This document shows, one piece after another, positions 52,401-63,640 of a stretch of DNA of 64,000 nt. Below the pieces are notes generated by a model that was given only the letters and a program-made list of their open reading frames with translations, was not told the DNA's origin and made no database searches. The stretch comes from Apostichopus japonicus (Eukaryota; Echinodermata; Holothuroidea; Aspidochirotida; Stichopodidae). The translations under genes were made by a program, and so were the position numbers. Position 1 is the first letter of the stretch. Every line of letters begins with the position of its first letter. The stretch spans positions 6,353,501-6,417,500 of the forward strand of contig NC_092581.1 of the NCBI RefSeq assembly GCF_037975245.1, read 5' to 3'.

Positions 52401-53727
52401 TAATATTGTGTCCAAGCATTTAAATGTTGCTTTAAAACATTGCAGTGTTAATGCACGATTCAATCTTAAAGCCTAATCATAGAGCTTCATATATGGTACT
52501 GTAAACTGCTGAAGTCAGTTAGGTTGTTCTGGTTCCCAGCTGTAATGTTTAAAAAAGTAAGAACATCTTCAAATTGAGCAAATTGGAGTTTAATCATTCA
52601 AAATGTTATTACAGCTATGCCTTTTATGTAAGTGCACACTAAGTAGTTCTGTCATGGTTTGGTCCCTAGAAACTTAGAAAGTATCCCTTGAAAGTGCCTT
52701 GGTTACAGCTTGCTGTACACTGGAAATCAAGTGTGTGAGATTCAAAACAGTGCAATTCAAAACAGTCCTTAACATCCATGTACAAGGTCAAAGTTTTCAC
52801 TTGTCTTTTGTTGGAGAGCCAGAGATCAAGAGGGATAGGGCAAATATATGTTGGTGATATGCAGGCTTCCATCCTCCAGCATTTTCACAATGCATATTGT
52901 TTGTATTCATTGTGCTAAACGTAACTATATACACTTATTAAACAAACTTGAACAAGAAAGAACTGTCCCTGGATACCATGTATTTTGACACTAAATTGAT
53001 AGCATTTCGCACTGCATAATCCAAATACTGCACAAGAAGCAGTATGACAGTTTAGATAAAGGCATCAATCTGCAGTGTTCACCATTGTATCATTGTACAG
53101 TAAGTCAGACATATTTGTCTGAGAATTGTAATCCGTCAGCTTACTAGCACTCTCTGTTTAGTTGCAGCAAATAATACAAAACAAGAAACAGCAAATTCAA
53201 TCAAATGTGCAGACTGATATATGACCTCATACCACCCCCCCTCCCTCCCCCTCCCCATGACACTTTACAGTAGCAGCTCTGAATAAGTGAACCATGAGCC
53301 ACTTTCACTGGAAACATCCACTGATCCTGGAATTTTTATTCATGCCTGAACATGAATTATCATCAGTTAACTTTATATATATTTTTAATACTGATGATCT
53401 TTGATTTCATCTCTATAAAATACCACCGAATTATTTAGATTCAATTATATTTAGGAAGAATCCATCAAATTACATACAGTTGTATCCAACATGAACTTAC
53501 TGTAAACATCTTTTAGCTTCTTTCTGGTTCCTTGCTTTGAAAGCAAAGGAACCTTTGTAGTCAGGTTGGCGTGTGGGTGTGTGTGTATGTGTGTGACACT
53601 TTATTTTGTATGCACGATAAATCAACAAGGAAATGATTGATCAATGATCAATGCCATACTTGGTGGGTGAGTGTTCCATTATGAGTTGATGAACCCTATT
53701 GAAGTTAGTGCTCATATGAACAGTAGG
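49444..53727. other. Non-coding stretch, possibly intronic
   Basis: AT-rich, with the 62-bp duplication and a ~28-bp near-palindrome ggttccttgctttg... at 53526-53553 followed by a TG-rich tract. Minus-strand ORFs of 68 codons (50521, 51589, 52666) are unrecognised. This could be TTLL2 5' intron sequence. Confidence 0.4.
52323..52443. repeat. ~62-bp tandem duplication
   Basis: Two copies end in aagcatttaaatgttgcttt aaaacattgc (at 52380 and 52443) with a few differences in the first 20 bases. Confidence 0.9.
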
Positions 53728-55245
53728 GTGCGTCAGTATACCGATATATATCAGGTATATACCTGGTATTCATTCATACCCATACCCATTGGTATTGAAC
53801 TCCGTCGTAAAGTAATATACCAAAAATACCAGGTACAGTTTATGCGTAACAATGTGGAATACCCGGTAAATAATACACTATAAAATACTAACCTATGTAG
53901 TAAACAGGTACTCCAGGAAATTCCCGCTCCTACTGTACATAGTATAAGCATTCCCCTTAGTCCCTAATTGTAAACATTCTTGCTGCATATATATTGTACT
54001 AGACGAAAGGGCAAACTGATATGTTTCTTGGTTTTCACCTTCACCTGTCTAGCAAGGAATCTACAGTTTCCATTAGCGATGCAATGCGGTCTAAGAAAGC
54101 CTGCGCTGGTAAAACGTGCTTGAAGTAGGTCTAAGACACACAAGTAAAATACAGACATTTTGCATGCCCAGTTTTCTACACCTACTGTCAGAGAGCTTCA
54201 AAGTTTCTAAGTTTTAAAACAATCCAAACTAAAATAATTGGAAGGATAACCTGGTCTCAGATGCGGTACTAAGATGTCACTCTCTCTTTACATTGGAGTA
54301 TACCATTTCAAAGAAAGGAATTCCCCTAAAGTTCTGGAGTTACTGGAATAATATATTAATTGGCTTTAATAATAGCGTGGATTGGGTTAAGGGAATTGAT
54401 CATATTTTCCCAGGAGGGGGCATTACAATAACATCTTAGTTTCTACCTGGCGCAAAAAGTTTTTTGTGTTAACAAGTGAATGCTATGCTGGGGGTATGAC
54501 CATGTATTACGTTGGGAAGTAATTATATATCTTAAAGTGAAGGGGAAATTACCGCATGATATGAATCTGTGAACCTTCTTTTGTGCATTTCTACTTCAAT
54601 CAGGGTAAAATTGGATTGTTGACCCTATATTTCATGTAGCTTGATTTTTACAGAAGTCAAGGTCAAAAGGTGACGTTTAAACGTTTACGCGAACGGAAAT
54701 CCGGACATGTAAACGTTAGATCGTTAACATAAATGCACAGCCCTAACACACATGTCATCCAATCCCTTTTTCCTTGTGTACCGAAGCACGTGTTTCGAAA
54801 CCTCCAACACGCGCTGTGCTGTATTCTGTACCTCCACCACCCTCCCCCCTCCCCCATCCGTACGTAGACGTTCCAAATTATCGTTTGTAAATGTACTCCT
54901 TATTAGGCTTAAACCTACAGGATAAAACGCAAGAAACATACTGTGTCCCTTTCGTTGACATTTTGCTCGGTACAGTACATGCAACAGATGCAAGGGCTTA
55001 GATTGTGCAGCAAGAATGTTTAGTTAGGGACTAGGGCAGTGGTAAGGTATCCACGATAAACAGTAGCAGGGAGAATATCGGTATCCTCAAGTTTGCCTGT
55101 ATTGTCTGGGTCGGTATTTTAATAAGGTTATATTTTACCGGGTAATCAAGGTTTGTTTCAGATATGTACTTTTGGTATATTTGTTGATGACAGATTTATG
55201 GTCGGTATGGGTATGAATGAGATTACCGGTATTACCGACGCACAG
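53728..55245. mobile_element. Element with long diverged terminal inverted repeats (~200 bp)
   Basis: The left arm (about 53728-53940) and the inverted right arm (about 55040-55245) share ordered blocks: GGTGCGTCAGTATACCG versus TGTGCGTCGGTAATACCG, cattcatacccatacc, aatataccaaaa, tacccggtaaa and cagtagcaggga-like ends. The TSD is ambiguous: candidate 8-mers match at only about 6 of 8 positions. The interior has no long ORF. This is probably an old MITE or foldback element. Confidence 0.6.
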
Positions 55246-55549
55246 TATGAAGGGCCCTGACTATCATTATTTTGGTAACAACAGTTTGTTCTTGTACATA
55301 ACTTAAGGGAATGCTTCATCATTACATACTTGGAGTGTTCCCTGTTAAATCAATGAGCAGCAGCAAGGAACCATGAAATGTTTACATTCTGGTTTATACT
55401 TTCAATGTGATGGTTGTACTAATCTGGTTGCTTGTGATTCACTCAAGATTCTTCAGAGATTTAATCTTAAAAGGTTAAGATTAGAATTAGTAGTGCTGAA
55501 CTGAGTACTAGTCAATGAATCAATGAATGTCATTGTGAGTACTTGTACA

Positions 55550-56200
55550 TACTGTATGATGGCACAGGATAGACTATAAGGTATCTTTTGTACTGTATGA
55601 TGGCACAGGATAGCAGGCATGAGACTCTTCCGCGGAAACGCGGATTTCAGATTTTTTTTTTTTTCATTTTCGCGTTTTTTCTCCTAATTCGCGTTTTTTA
55701 TTATTTTTTATTATTTTTTTTATTTTATTTTTTTATTTAATTTTTTTTTTTTTTTTTTTGCCGAACATGCTGGACTGCGAAGGGAAGGAACACCGAATTT
55801 GACCAGTGGTGGAATCAAGTAGCACAAAGCAAGCAAAAAAGCCTTTTTTTGGTTCAAAAAAGCTAATGGATAAATTATACAAGCAGAAATTCCACAATTT
55901 TTTGGCGAGTTACGTGATGTGATAGATTCCATCTAGAGTCCACCATTTTGCATTTAAGCCCTCCTTACCTGACAAAAGAATTCTAAAGGGGAGGGGACAC
56001 CCCCTCCCCTTAAACCCCTCCCCCAGGACGGCAATCAATAAATTTCAGATTTTTTTTCCCCGGCTCAGTCTCATCCCTGGGATAGACTATAAGGTATCTT
56101 TTGTACTGTATGATGGCACAGGATAGACTGTATAAGGTATCTTTTGTACTGTATGATGGCACAGGATAGACTGTATAAGGTATCTTTTGTACTGTATGAT
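55550..56200. repeat. 41-43 bp minisatellite, interrupted by a transposon
   Basis: Units read tactgtatgatggcacagga followed by tagactataaggtatctttt. About four to five copies occur, split between 55550-55613 and 56080-56200 by the 466-bp element. The copies are nearly identical apart from a 2-bp length variant. Confidence 0.85.
55614..56079. mobile_element. 466-bp TIR element inserted in a minisatellite
   Basis: Ends are CAGGCATGAGACT and, inverted, CAGGGATGAGACT. The direct repeat ggatag lies on both sides (55608-55613 and 56080-56085). Removing the element plus one ggatag restores a perfect 41-bp minisatellite unit. The interior includes T-rich tracts with 'cgcg' motifs and a ~60-bp fragment resembling the hAT MITE (about 55976-56034). 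Confidence 0.7.
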
Positions 56201-56325
56201 TTACATGTATGTCAAGACTGTAAACAGCAGCCAACAATAGTCAAACTTATAATAACTCTGGAAGAGAAGGCTCCTACTGAATTCAGTGCAGTTAGTACAT
56301 AATACATACATAAATATATTGACAG

Positions 56326-56530
56326 CAGTGGCGTAGGAAGGTACTTTTGAGTGGGGGCTGAAGACGAATGGCTGGCCTGGGGGAGGGGTCTAAGGGGAGG
56401 AGGTACCCCCTTCCCTTTGGAATTTTTTTTTCATTTCCAGGTGGCCTCAGATTCAATTTGGTGCAATATAGCACACTTCAACACCCACTCCATTTTGTAA
56501 ATAATTTTGCATTTTCACCTGGCCTTAGAT
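56326..56530. mobile_element. Truncated copy of the hAT-type MITE
   Basis: Begins with the intact terminus CAGTGGCGTAGGAAGG and follows the left part of the 46261 copy through the segment 'ttgcattttcacctggcctt'. It stops abruptly near 56530, so the other terminus and TSD are missing. Confidence 0.75.
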
Positions 56531-56992
56531 GGTCTATGTTACAGGAAATAATTTAATGTTAACATTTTGTGTAGAAGGCTCCCAATTTGTCCTTTTGAAA
56601 ATACAATGGTTCCTGTGTAAAATATTCTAATCATTCTATACATCTTTGGACTTGCATAGCAATTTGATCATTTTGTACAGCATGCTGCCATGCAATACTG
56701 GATCAAATATTCCGTGTATTACACATTTAATTGCTCAGGCGGATTATTAATTTGTGGGCCCTCAGAGGTGATGTGACATATTTAATAAGTACAAGAAACT
56801 TATCAAAAACAACAAAATTCAGGTTCATAGGAATATAGGAACTTGTGGATCACTGTAAGTAAGCAATGGCCAAGACTTGTCTGCAGTGTTAAACTTATAT
56901 GTGCATATGAAACATGGCAAGGAATCATGAAAGCCAACTGGTTTCTGGTTCTTTCATTTATACATTTTTGTTAATTTCTTCCTTTTATGTAG
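56531..56992. other. Presumed intron upstream of the TTLL2 coding exon
   Basis: AT-rich sequence ending in a polypyrimidine tract and AG at 56991-56992. Nothing else recognised. Confidence 0.4.
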
Positions 56993-57050
56993 AAAGATGA
57001 ATTTCAAGTGAAGCAGGAAAATCTCTCGCACTAAGCAAAGCTCGATCACC
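56993..57050 (+). other. TTLL2: 5'UTR part of the TTLL2 exon, after a splice acceptor
   Basis: A pyrimidine-rich tract ending in ttccttttatgtag places an AG at 56991-56992, 58 bp before the TTLL2 start codon. The 58 bp contain an in-frame TGA and no ATG in the coding frame. This suggests at least one non-coding 5' exon further upstream, which I could not locate; the promoter is therefore not at the start codon. Confidence 0.5.
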
Positions 57051-59366
57051 ATGGAATCCAAGAAGAACAGAAATAGCTCTGCAACTCAAAAACCTCCTCC
57101 TCAATTGGTGTTTCGCATGAATGAAAATGGGACAGGTTCCGACACAGTACGAGAAGTGTTACTGGATCGTGGATGGGAAGAATTTGTTGAAGGACAGCAA
57201 AATGAATTTGACTGGAATTTATGGTGGCGCTATGCTAGATACCGACAGTGTGATTATGATGATCTCATGCCGTGGCAGAGGTTAAACCATTTCCCAAAGA
57301 CAACAGCTATTACTAAGAAAGATATGTTGGCTCGAAACATGAAGAGAATGAAAGGTGTCTATGGAGCTTCTGTATTTAATTTTACTCCTCTTGCATTCAA
57401 CTTGCCCAATGACTACACCAAATTTGTCGCTGAATATACTAAACTTAGAGAACAGAACCAAAAAGATGAAACTAACAAGAGAGAATTCTGGATATGCAAG
57501 CCAGCTGATTCTTCTAGAGGTAGAGGAATATTTCTGTTTGAAGATCTCAGTGAATTAACTTATGATTGCTCTGCTGTTGCACAAAAGTATATTACAAATC
57601 CATGTCTTATAGCTGGTTACAAGTTTGATTTGAGGCTTTATGTTCTGGTGACATCTTTCCACCCTTTGACAGTGTACATGTATCAAGAGGGAATTGTCCG
57701 TTTTAGTACCGAAAAATTTGATTTGAATTCCATCGGAAATTTGTTTTCACATCTTACAAACACAAGCATAAACAAATTCAGCCCAAGCTACACAACAGAT
57801 AAGGAAAGAGTTGGCCAAGGATGTAAGTGGACTTTGACAATGTTACGTAATTACTTCCATCAACAAGATGTCGATGATGAAGTCTTATGGCAAAAGATCA
57901 GCAATGTTGTTACATTAACACTCCTGGCACAAGTTACCAGTGTTCCTAAAGTTACTGGTGCCTTTGAACTGTTTGGGTTTGATATCATTATTGATGCCAA
58001 CTTGAAGCCATGGTTGTTAGAGGTCAACTTCAACCCTGCTTTAAATGAAGACTGTCCCGTTGATGCTGTTGTGAAAAGGTCATTGATTAATAATGTGATT
58101 GATATTCTTGGATTTGAGGATGTAGATGGTTTCAGAGGCGGAGAGCAGTATGCTAAACTGAAATCAAAGCAGTACAATACCAGACAACGCCAGTCCAGGT
58201 TTGTCCCAAGGGCTGCTCCAAAGCCAAACCTTAGGAAAGCTATTAAAATCAGGGCAAGACCTGGAAAACAGGCAAAGAAAATGGAAGGAAATGGTGAGTT
58301 ATCTAATAAGTCAAATAATTCATCAGATTCAGAGAGTAAAACGCTGGCTTTGGTTAAGTCAAGTAGTAAGACAACCATGGATTCTGAAGATGATTACGAT
58401 GAGGAGATTGCTCTTGCATGTGGTGTCCCCGATGATGCAAAGTCATCAACTCCTGCCAGATCAACAACTAATTCTAAACTCCAGTTCAAAAGTCCATCTC
58501 TATCCAAGCTGTCTGCCAGAGATTCAAGCCTTGAAACACAGGGGAAAAGTAGCAGCATTGATAATATCTGGATACCAAGCATAGAGGAGTCCAGAAAGGC
58601 CTTGGCGAGTAGGAGAGAACTGATTCGTAAGAGAGAAGAACATATGAATGTAATATCTAGTTTGAGTAATCAAGTAAGTCCTCTGGCAAGAATTTCCTCT
58701 GACTTAAATAAATCTAAGAGCAGTTTAGCAGGTTCAAATAGTGATGTTTCCAATCTAGATGGCATGAAAAGTAATAGGGATTCATCCGAAATTCCAACTC
58801 CTGTAAGGAATGGCACTTTGCCCATTAAAGCCACTGGTCAGCAGTCAGGTACTGGATCCAGAAGTACTAAGAACAGGTCACTTCCCAGTTCTCCAAGTCA
58901 GGTACGTAAAGCACGTGGTGATCAACAGAAGGCAGATGTCAGAAATGGGGTTGCTGCTGGCACCAAGTCGAGGACAAAATATATTCGGTCATCCCTGTAC
59001 TCAAAGCCTGCTGTTGGTCAATCAAGGCTGGACCCAAGAGGTGCTTCACAGAGTAGGAGCAGGGCTTATGTATGGCCACCTGCAAGATCTGGAGATTTTG
59101 TATTGGTGTTTCCATTCAATGAAGTCACTAAAAGAGCTAGTTATCCTAACATGGAAATGAGAACTGTCATCAAAGAAACACAAAAGCAGTTGAAGAGAAT
59201 GATTTGTAAGTCTAAGACTGCCAAGAAGTTATCAGCTAATTCACCAAGCACACTCAGGAAGGTGAGCCCTCAGAGGACATTGAACCAAGATGTGGCAAAT
59301 TGTGATGGAGTCAATGTTATGTGGGCTCCACTTAGATCTGCAACTGTGACTGCTGTTGAAGCTTAA
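57051..59366 (+). CDS. TTLL2: Tubulin polyglutamylase TTLL2-like, 771 aa, intact
   Basis: Predicted ATP-grasp ligase of the tubulin tyrosine ligase-like family; TTLL2 relatives add glutamate chains to tubulin tails in cilia and flagella. The TTL domain covers about residues 15-355. Visible motifs are WICKPA (147-152) followed by SRGRG (155-159), KFDLR (191-195), HLTNTS (234-239), GCKW (257-260), FGFD (308-311) and LLEVN (322-326), which carries the Glu and Asn expected to bind Mg/ATP. Residues 360-680 are a Ser/Lys-rich, probably disordered tail. GDFVLVFPFNE at 681-691 matches the conserved C-terminal motif of vertebrate TTLL2, so I prefer TTLL2 over other TTLLs. It is longer than human TTLL2 (about 590 aa), mainly in the tail. 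The start is well supported: it is the first ATG after an in-frame TGA (57009-57011), in context tcaccATGG. The whole coding region lies in one exon, as I recall for mammalian TTLL2. Confidence 0.93.
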   Translation: MESKKNRNSSATQKPPPQLVFRMNENGTGSDTVREVLLDRGWEEFVEGQQNEFDWNLWWRYARYRQCDYDDLMPWQRLNHFPKTTAITKKDMLARNMKRMKGVYGASVFNFTPLAFNLPNDYTKFVAEYTKLREQNQKDETNKREFWICKPADSSRGRGIFLFEDLSELTYDCSAVAQKYITNPCLIAGYKFDLRLYVLVTSFHPLTVYMYQEGIVRFSTEKFDLNSIGNLFSHLTNTSINKFSPSYTTDKERVGQGCKWTLTMLRNYFHQQDVDDEVLWQKISNVVTLTLLAQVTSVPKVTGAFELFGFDIIIDANLKPWLLEVNFNPALNEDCPVDAVVKRSLINNVIDILGFEDVDGFRGGEQYAKLKSKQYNTRQRQSRFVPRAAPKPNLRKAIKIRARPGKQAKKMEGNGELSNKSNNSSDSESKTLALVKSSSKTTMDSEDDYDEEIALACGVPDDAKSSTPARSTTNSKLQFKSPSLSKLSARDSSLETQGKSSSIDNIWIPSIEESRKALASRRELIRKREEHMNVISSLSNQVSPLARISSDLNKSKSSLAGSNSDVSNLDGMKSNRDSSEIPTPVRNGTLPIKATGQQSGTGSRSTKNRSLPSSPSQVRKARGDQQKADVRNGVAAGTKSRTKYIRSSLYSKPAVGQSRLDPRGASQSRSRAYVWPPARSGDFVLVFPFNEVTKRASYPNMEMRTVIKETQKQLKRMICKSKTAKKLSANSPSTLRKVSPQRTLNQDVANCDGVNVMWAPLRSATVTAVEA

Positions 59367-62300
59367 CTAAAATGTTGGTGCTTATAACTACATATACCTA
59401 CTACTACTTTTATGCACAATTGTTTATTTAAAACAAAGAGTTTACAGGTGTGTTATTCTATTCCATTAAAAAGCAGTAAAACAGCCGATTATTGCACAGA
59501 TGGTGATTCTTTGTTTCATTTTTGGTTTCATTTTGTGGTCTGTGGTATAGAAAATTGCAAAACCAGTTTATATATGTCTTCCAACTTTCAGTACCTCTAT
59601 GTTTAAACAGAATATTCCCTTTTTATAGATCTTTTTATTGATTATTTGATTGTGTGCAGGCTAATACAGTTATTCTATATTTTATATAATTTTTTACTTT
59701 TAAAGCAAATAGTTTGAAGGTCAAGTTGGATGCTGTGAACCCTGAGTAGTCAGTAATATCACCATAGATTTTCTTGAACAAAACAATAGTAATAGAATAA
59801 GGTCTTCATTTTTTGTATTTAACTTTTGCTTATCAGAAGCACTGCTGAGGAATACCATTTTAAACTATGCAGTATTTCAATGAGAAGGTGGTGTATGTTA
59901 GGCATTTTTTCTTCCATTGGTAATTAGTACAGTAGTGAGTACTGAGTAGTGTGTTGGTGGTTGTGTTTTGAAGTTGGTTGCTTTAGTGTATTCAGGTAGC
60001 TGCCATATCATCCTACGAATAACCTTGTATTTGTAGATGAGTTAGCAGTAATACCTACATTACTCCTACAGGAAGTAATGTTAGAGTACTAATAAGTGAG
60101 ATTTATCAGGGTGTTATTCATTGCCTTCTTGTTCTGCCTTCTTTAAGATTACCTACAGTACCTGTGGAATTGTTCTGTAAACTAGTGCCTGTGTTCATAT
60201 AATCATATTTCAATATTGCATATCGTACAGTATTAACTGATCAGTAGACAACAGGTCAGCCTTGATCAACTCCTATTTACAGTAGAGATAAGCTTCTATC
60301 CTGTGATGGACAAGGTACATACTCTACAAATTATGTTACGTTTGCATAGACCGCACAGTTTGCAAATACTGTAAACCATGGCTGCTGTTGTTGAGCCCCC
60401 CTTTTCTATCAGTTGTCTATCAGAACTCAAAGATATAATAGAGATGTGTGAAACATTAACAGGGTTGTACTAGTTTATCCTGTCCTAGGTAGCTTCTATA
60501 ATTGACACAGCCAACTTCCTTTATGTAGGTGACCACAGAATATAAATAATTGTACATTGAGATACTGGTGCATTAGGTTTTCATTGTGTGATACATTTAT
60601 AGATACATAGCTTTGGTGCATTGTTACTATCTGTGCTGCTTCATCGCATTTATCAGGTTTCATAATAAGATGTTGTTAGTACAGCTATAGCATCCAGTAA
60701 CTTTGATGTTTTTATAGTTTCTAATAACTTACATTTCAGACCACTTATTAATAAGTGCTATGTAACTAGCCTAAATATGTCTTAGAAGTGAGATATACAA
60801 GTAGCAACAACATGTACATGTAGTCATTGAATCAACTGGTCATCATATTATCAAATATTCTTATCATATTAGTGAGCTACTTTTTACCATGATAATGAAT
60901 GGAATCCAGTCAGTTATATTTGTATGCTGTAGTTTGAAGTGAAATAATATAAAAAATCTTGCCATAAATGTTAGAAATTAAAAGATGCTAATTATCAGCA
61001 AAGAAACTACATCTATGATTTTTTATCCCTTGGGTTTTGAAGAACGACTGGTTTTTGGAAGGTGTAGAGAAAGAGTTTAGTCCATTGTAATATATTAATT
61101 TCATATTGTTTTCTAGAAAATTTTCATTAATTCCTAAACAAGGATGTTGATGAGAGAGGTTTTGTGTGAGAACATGGCCCTGTCAAATGTTTGAGTGAAG
61201 GATGCAACATCTTTGTCCCTGATTAAACACCATTTGAGACCCTAGTTTAGGCCCCCGGCATTCAAATGTTTGCTTGGCAAACTATGTTTTTACCTTCATC
61301 ATCTTGGTGACCCTCCAGTGCAGTTATATTTTGAATATTTTAATGTAATTTATATTCAAGATTTATACATTTTTTTTATTCAGAAATACAGTATAATGCA
61401 ATTTGCTTTTTCTTCCTTTTAGGAACCCTCAAGTAAATTTGGATACCCTAATAAGGATCATGATCCCACCCATGAGATTGGGATGGGGGTGGGGGGGGGG
61501 GTTCCTTCATACTGCTAAAGCAAATATATTTTTGGAATAATGTGAGTGTATGACTTGTACTGAGTAGTCATACATATGAAGTAAACGTGTTTAATAACCT
61601 GTGTACACTTTATGAAATGGTTACTTTAGCTTTTCATTACACTGTTAGCAGTCACTTTATTTTAATACTTTTTTCTTAATTTCAATAATTATTTTTAATG
61701 ACTATGCAACTGTTTAAATGTTGGAGAAGTGATATAGAGTGGAGTAAGCTCAAGCTGGATACATACCATGTATGTTGTTGAAGTAAACTGTACTAGTTTC
61801 AAGTTGATCACATTCCTTATATCTAAGGGGTCAGTAGTTTTATATATATCTGTGTATCATTCATTTAAGTCACCTATTACTAATACCTCTCTGTAAGTGC
61901 ATAAACTAGGTTTGACTGAAATAAACATTCATTGAACATGAACATAGCAGCAAGTCTCTTACTTTTGTTTATTGGTCCATACTGTATATTATGTGTCAGT
62001 AGTGTAATTATGATTCTAACACTATCACTCTCTCAGTGTTCTGTAGCATTATGAAACAATGGCTTGTATTAGTTTGATCAACAACTTCTGTAGTTTTACC
62101 GATGGAAGTTATTATTTATTAGAGAGTAGCGAGAGTCCCACACACTTTGTCCTGTCAAAGGTAATCACCTGCAAACAGTAATTGCAATGACAGCTGAACA
62201 GTCTTGCAAATAAACTACATTCAATTGGGTTTTATAATACAATTGACAATTTAACAAATTAAAGCAAAGAAGTGCTTTTAACCAGAATTGGTTTTGAGAT

Positions 62301-63640
62301 CTAAAAGCAAAACATCATACAGAGCTTTTATTTGAAGCATGCTGATGATCAGATTGCCAGAATCATAACTTGTTTCATTAAGGTATGAATATTTGTATTT
62401 ATCTGCTGACATAAACATGTGATAGTGGAGAGAACCTCACTGAATCGGGTGAGAAAGGTTTTGCACAATGAACTTATCCAAATGAAGTGAATAATGTCAA
62501 AATTAGATGAATAGTTTCAAACTTAATAATATGTAAAGCAATGGAGCAAGATGTCACATAGGGAGTTGGACTAATGTAATGTGTCATTTAATCTGTACTT
62601 TATATATATATTTAAAACTAGATTTTACCAGGTTTCCAGGGGATTCATAAACTCAGGAAAAAAGACAGACATTTTTTAAAGTTATGTTCCAAAATAAATG
62701 TAATGAATGTGACTCTTAATACATTTTCTCTTCCATATATTTGTTGGCATAAGATCTATTAAATTAGAAAACTAGGAGAAATGGTTTGCTCTCAAGAATC
62801 ATTTGACTTGGAAACTACACATCAGTAATTAATATAAGACAGTCGTTAGTGCATACATAAGGAGATACCTTGTTTACGTTGGAAAACAAACCCTTATCCA
62901 GAGATGGGAAACCACTTAGCTAACCATTGGTACCCTAGCTCAAAGTTGTACCATGCTTTGCTCAACAAATACATGTACCTGCAAGCTTTTTTGTACAATA
63001 TAGTTTCCAGCTTCTAGCAGTTAGCTAAAGGAAGGTAGTGTTACAATCTTGATATCTTCTCTGTTTAAGAACAAATCAATGTGTCAATGCTGAAATATCC
63101 AAATGAAAAGATAGACATTATTCACCCTTTTATTGGTCTACATCCTTACAAGGCCAAGAAATATGCAATACCAGCTAGGGTCACATGACTTCCTGGATAA
63201 TTTTCTTTCATTTGTTTGATGTATTGTCATATAATAATAGTAGCTACTGTAAAGACAGCATGTTGCAAGTAGGTTGTCTATTGTATGTCAAAAGGCCATA
63301 GATTACATGTTTAGTGATTGTAGGATCCATTCTAAACGGGTTCCGACCTCCTTAAAGGCACCTGGATTACATAAATGGTATCAGTCAAGTTTACTACAAG
63401 TACCTTTCCCCATCAAAAATGACTCAAAGATGTTACCAGAGTATAAACTTAGAAACCGTCTCCACTCCAATTACAAAGACATCTGATGATACTCATCGAT
63501 TACTTTCCCAGAATACAAATCCAGCAGAGGACAGAATGCCCTCACTGAAGAGCACACCACTCCAATCCTTTTATATCGAGCTCCATGGCTTTGTACCTTC
63601 ACTGTTTACATAATGGAACACTAATGATAAGGTGACTGAA
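59367..63640 (+). other. TTLL2 3'UTR and downstream sequence, no further gene seen
   Basis: AT-rich sequence without convincing coding frames. An ATTAAA lies 99 bp after the TTLL2 stop (59465-59470), and the first canonical AATAAA is at 61920-61925, so the 3'UTR could be about 0.1 kb or about 2.5 kb. A short poly-G run lies near 61490-61501. The ORFs at 63274-63613 are short, overlapping and unrecognised. Confidence 0.4.
61920..61925 (+). terminator. Candidate polyadenylation signal AATAAA
   Basis: First canonical AATAAA downstream of the TTLL2 stop codon on the same strand. The variant ATTAAA at 59465-59470 is a nearer alternative. Transcript 3' ends would decide. Confidence 0.3.

Noticed and set aside
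57860-58582. Long minus-strand ORFs (172 and 62 codons) opposite TTLL2
   Set aside because: They are shadows of the conserved TTLL2 reading frame on the other strand.
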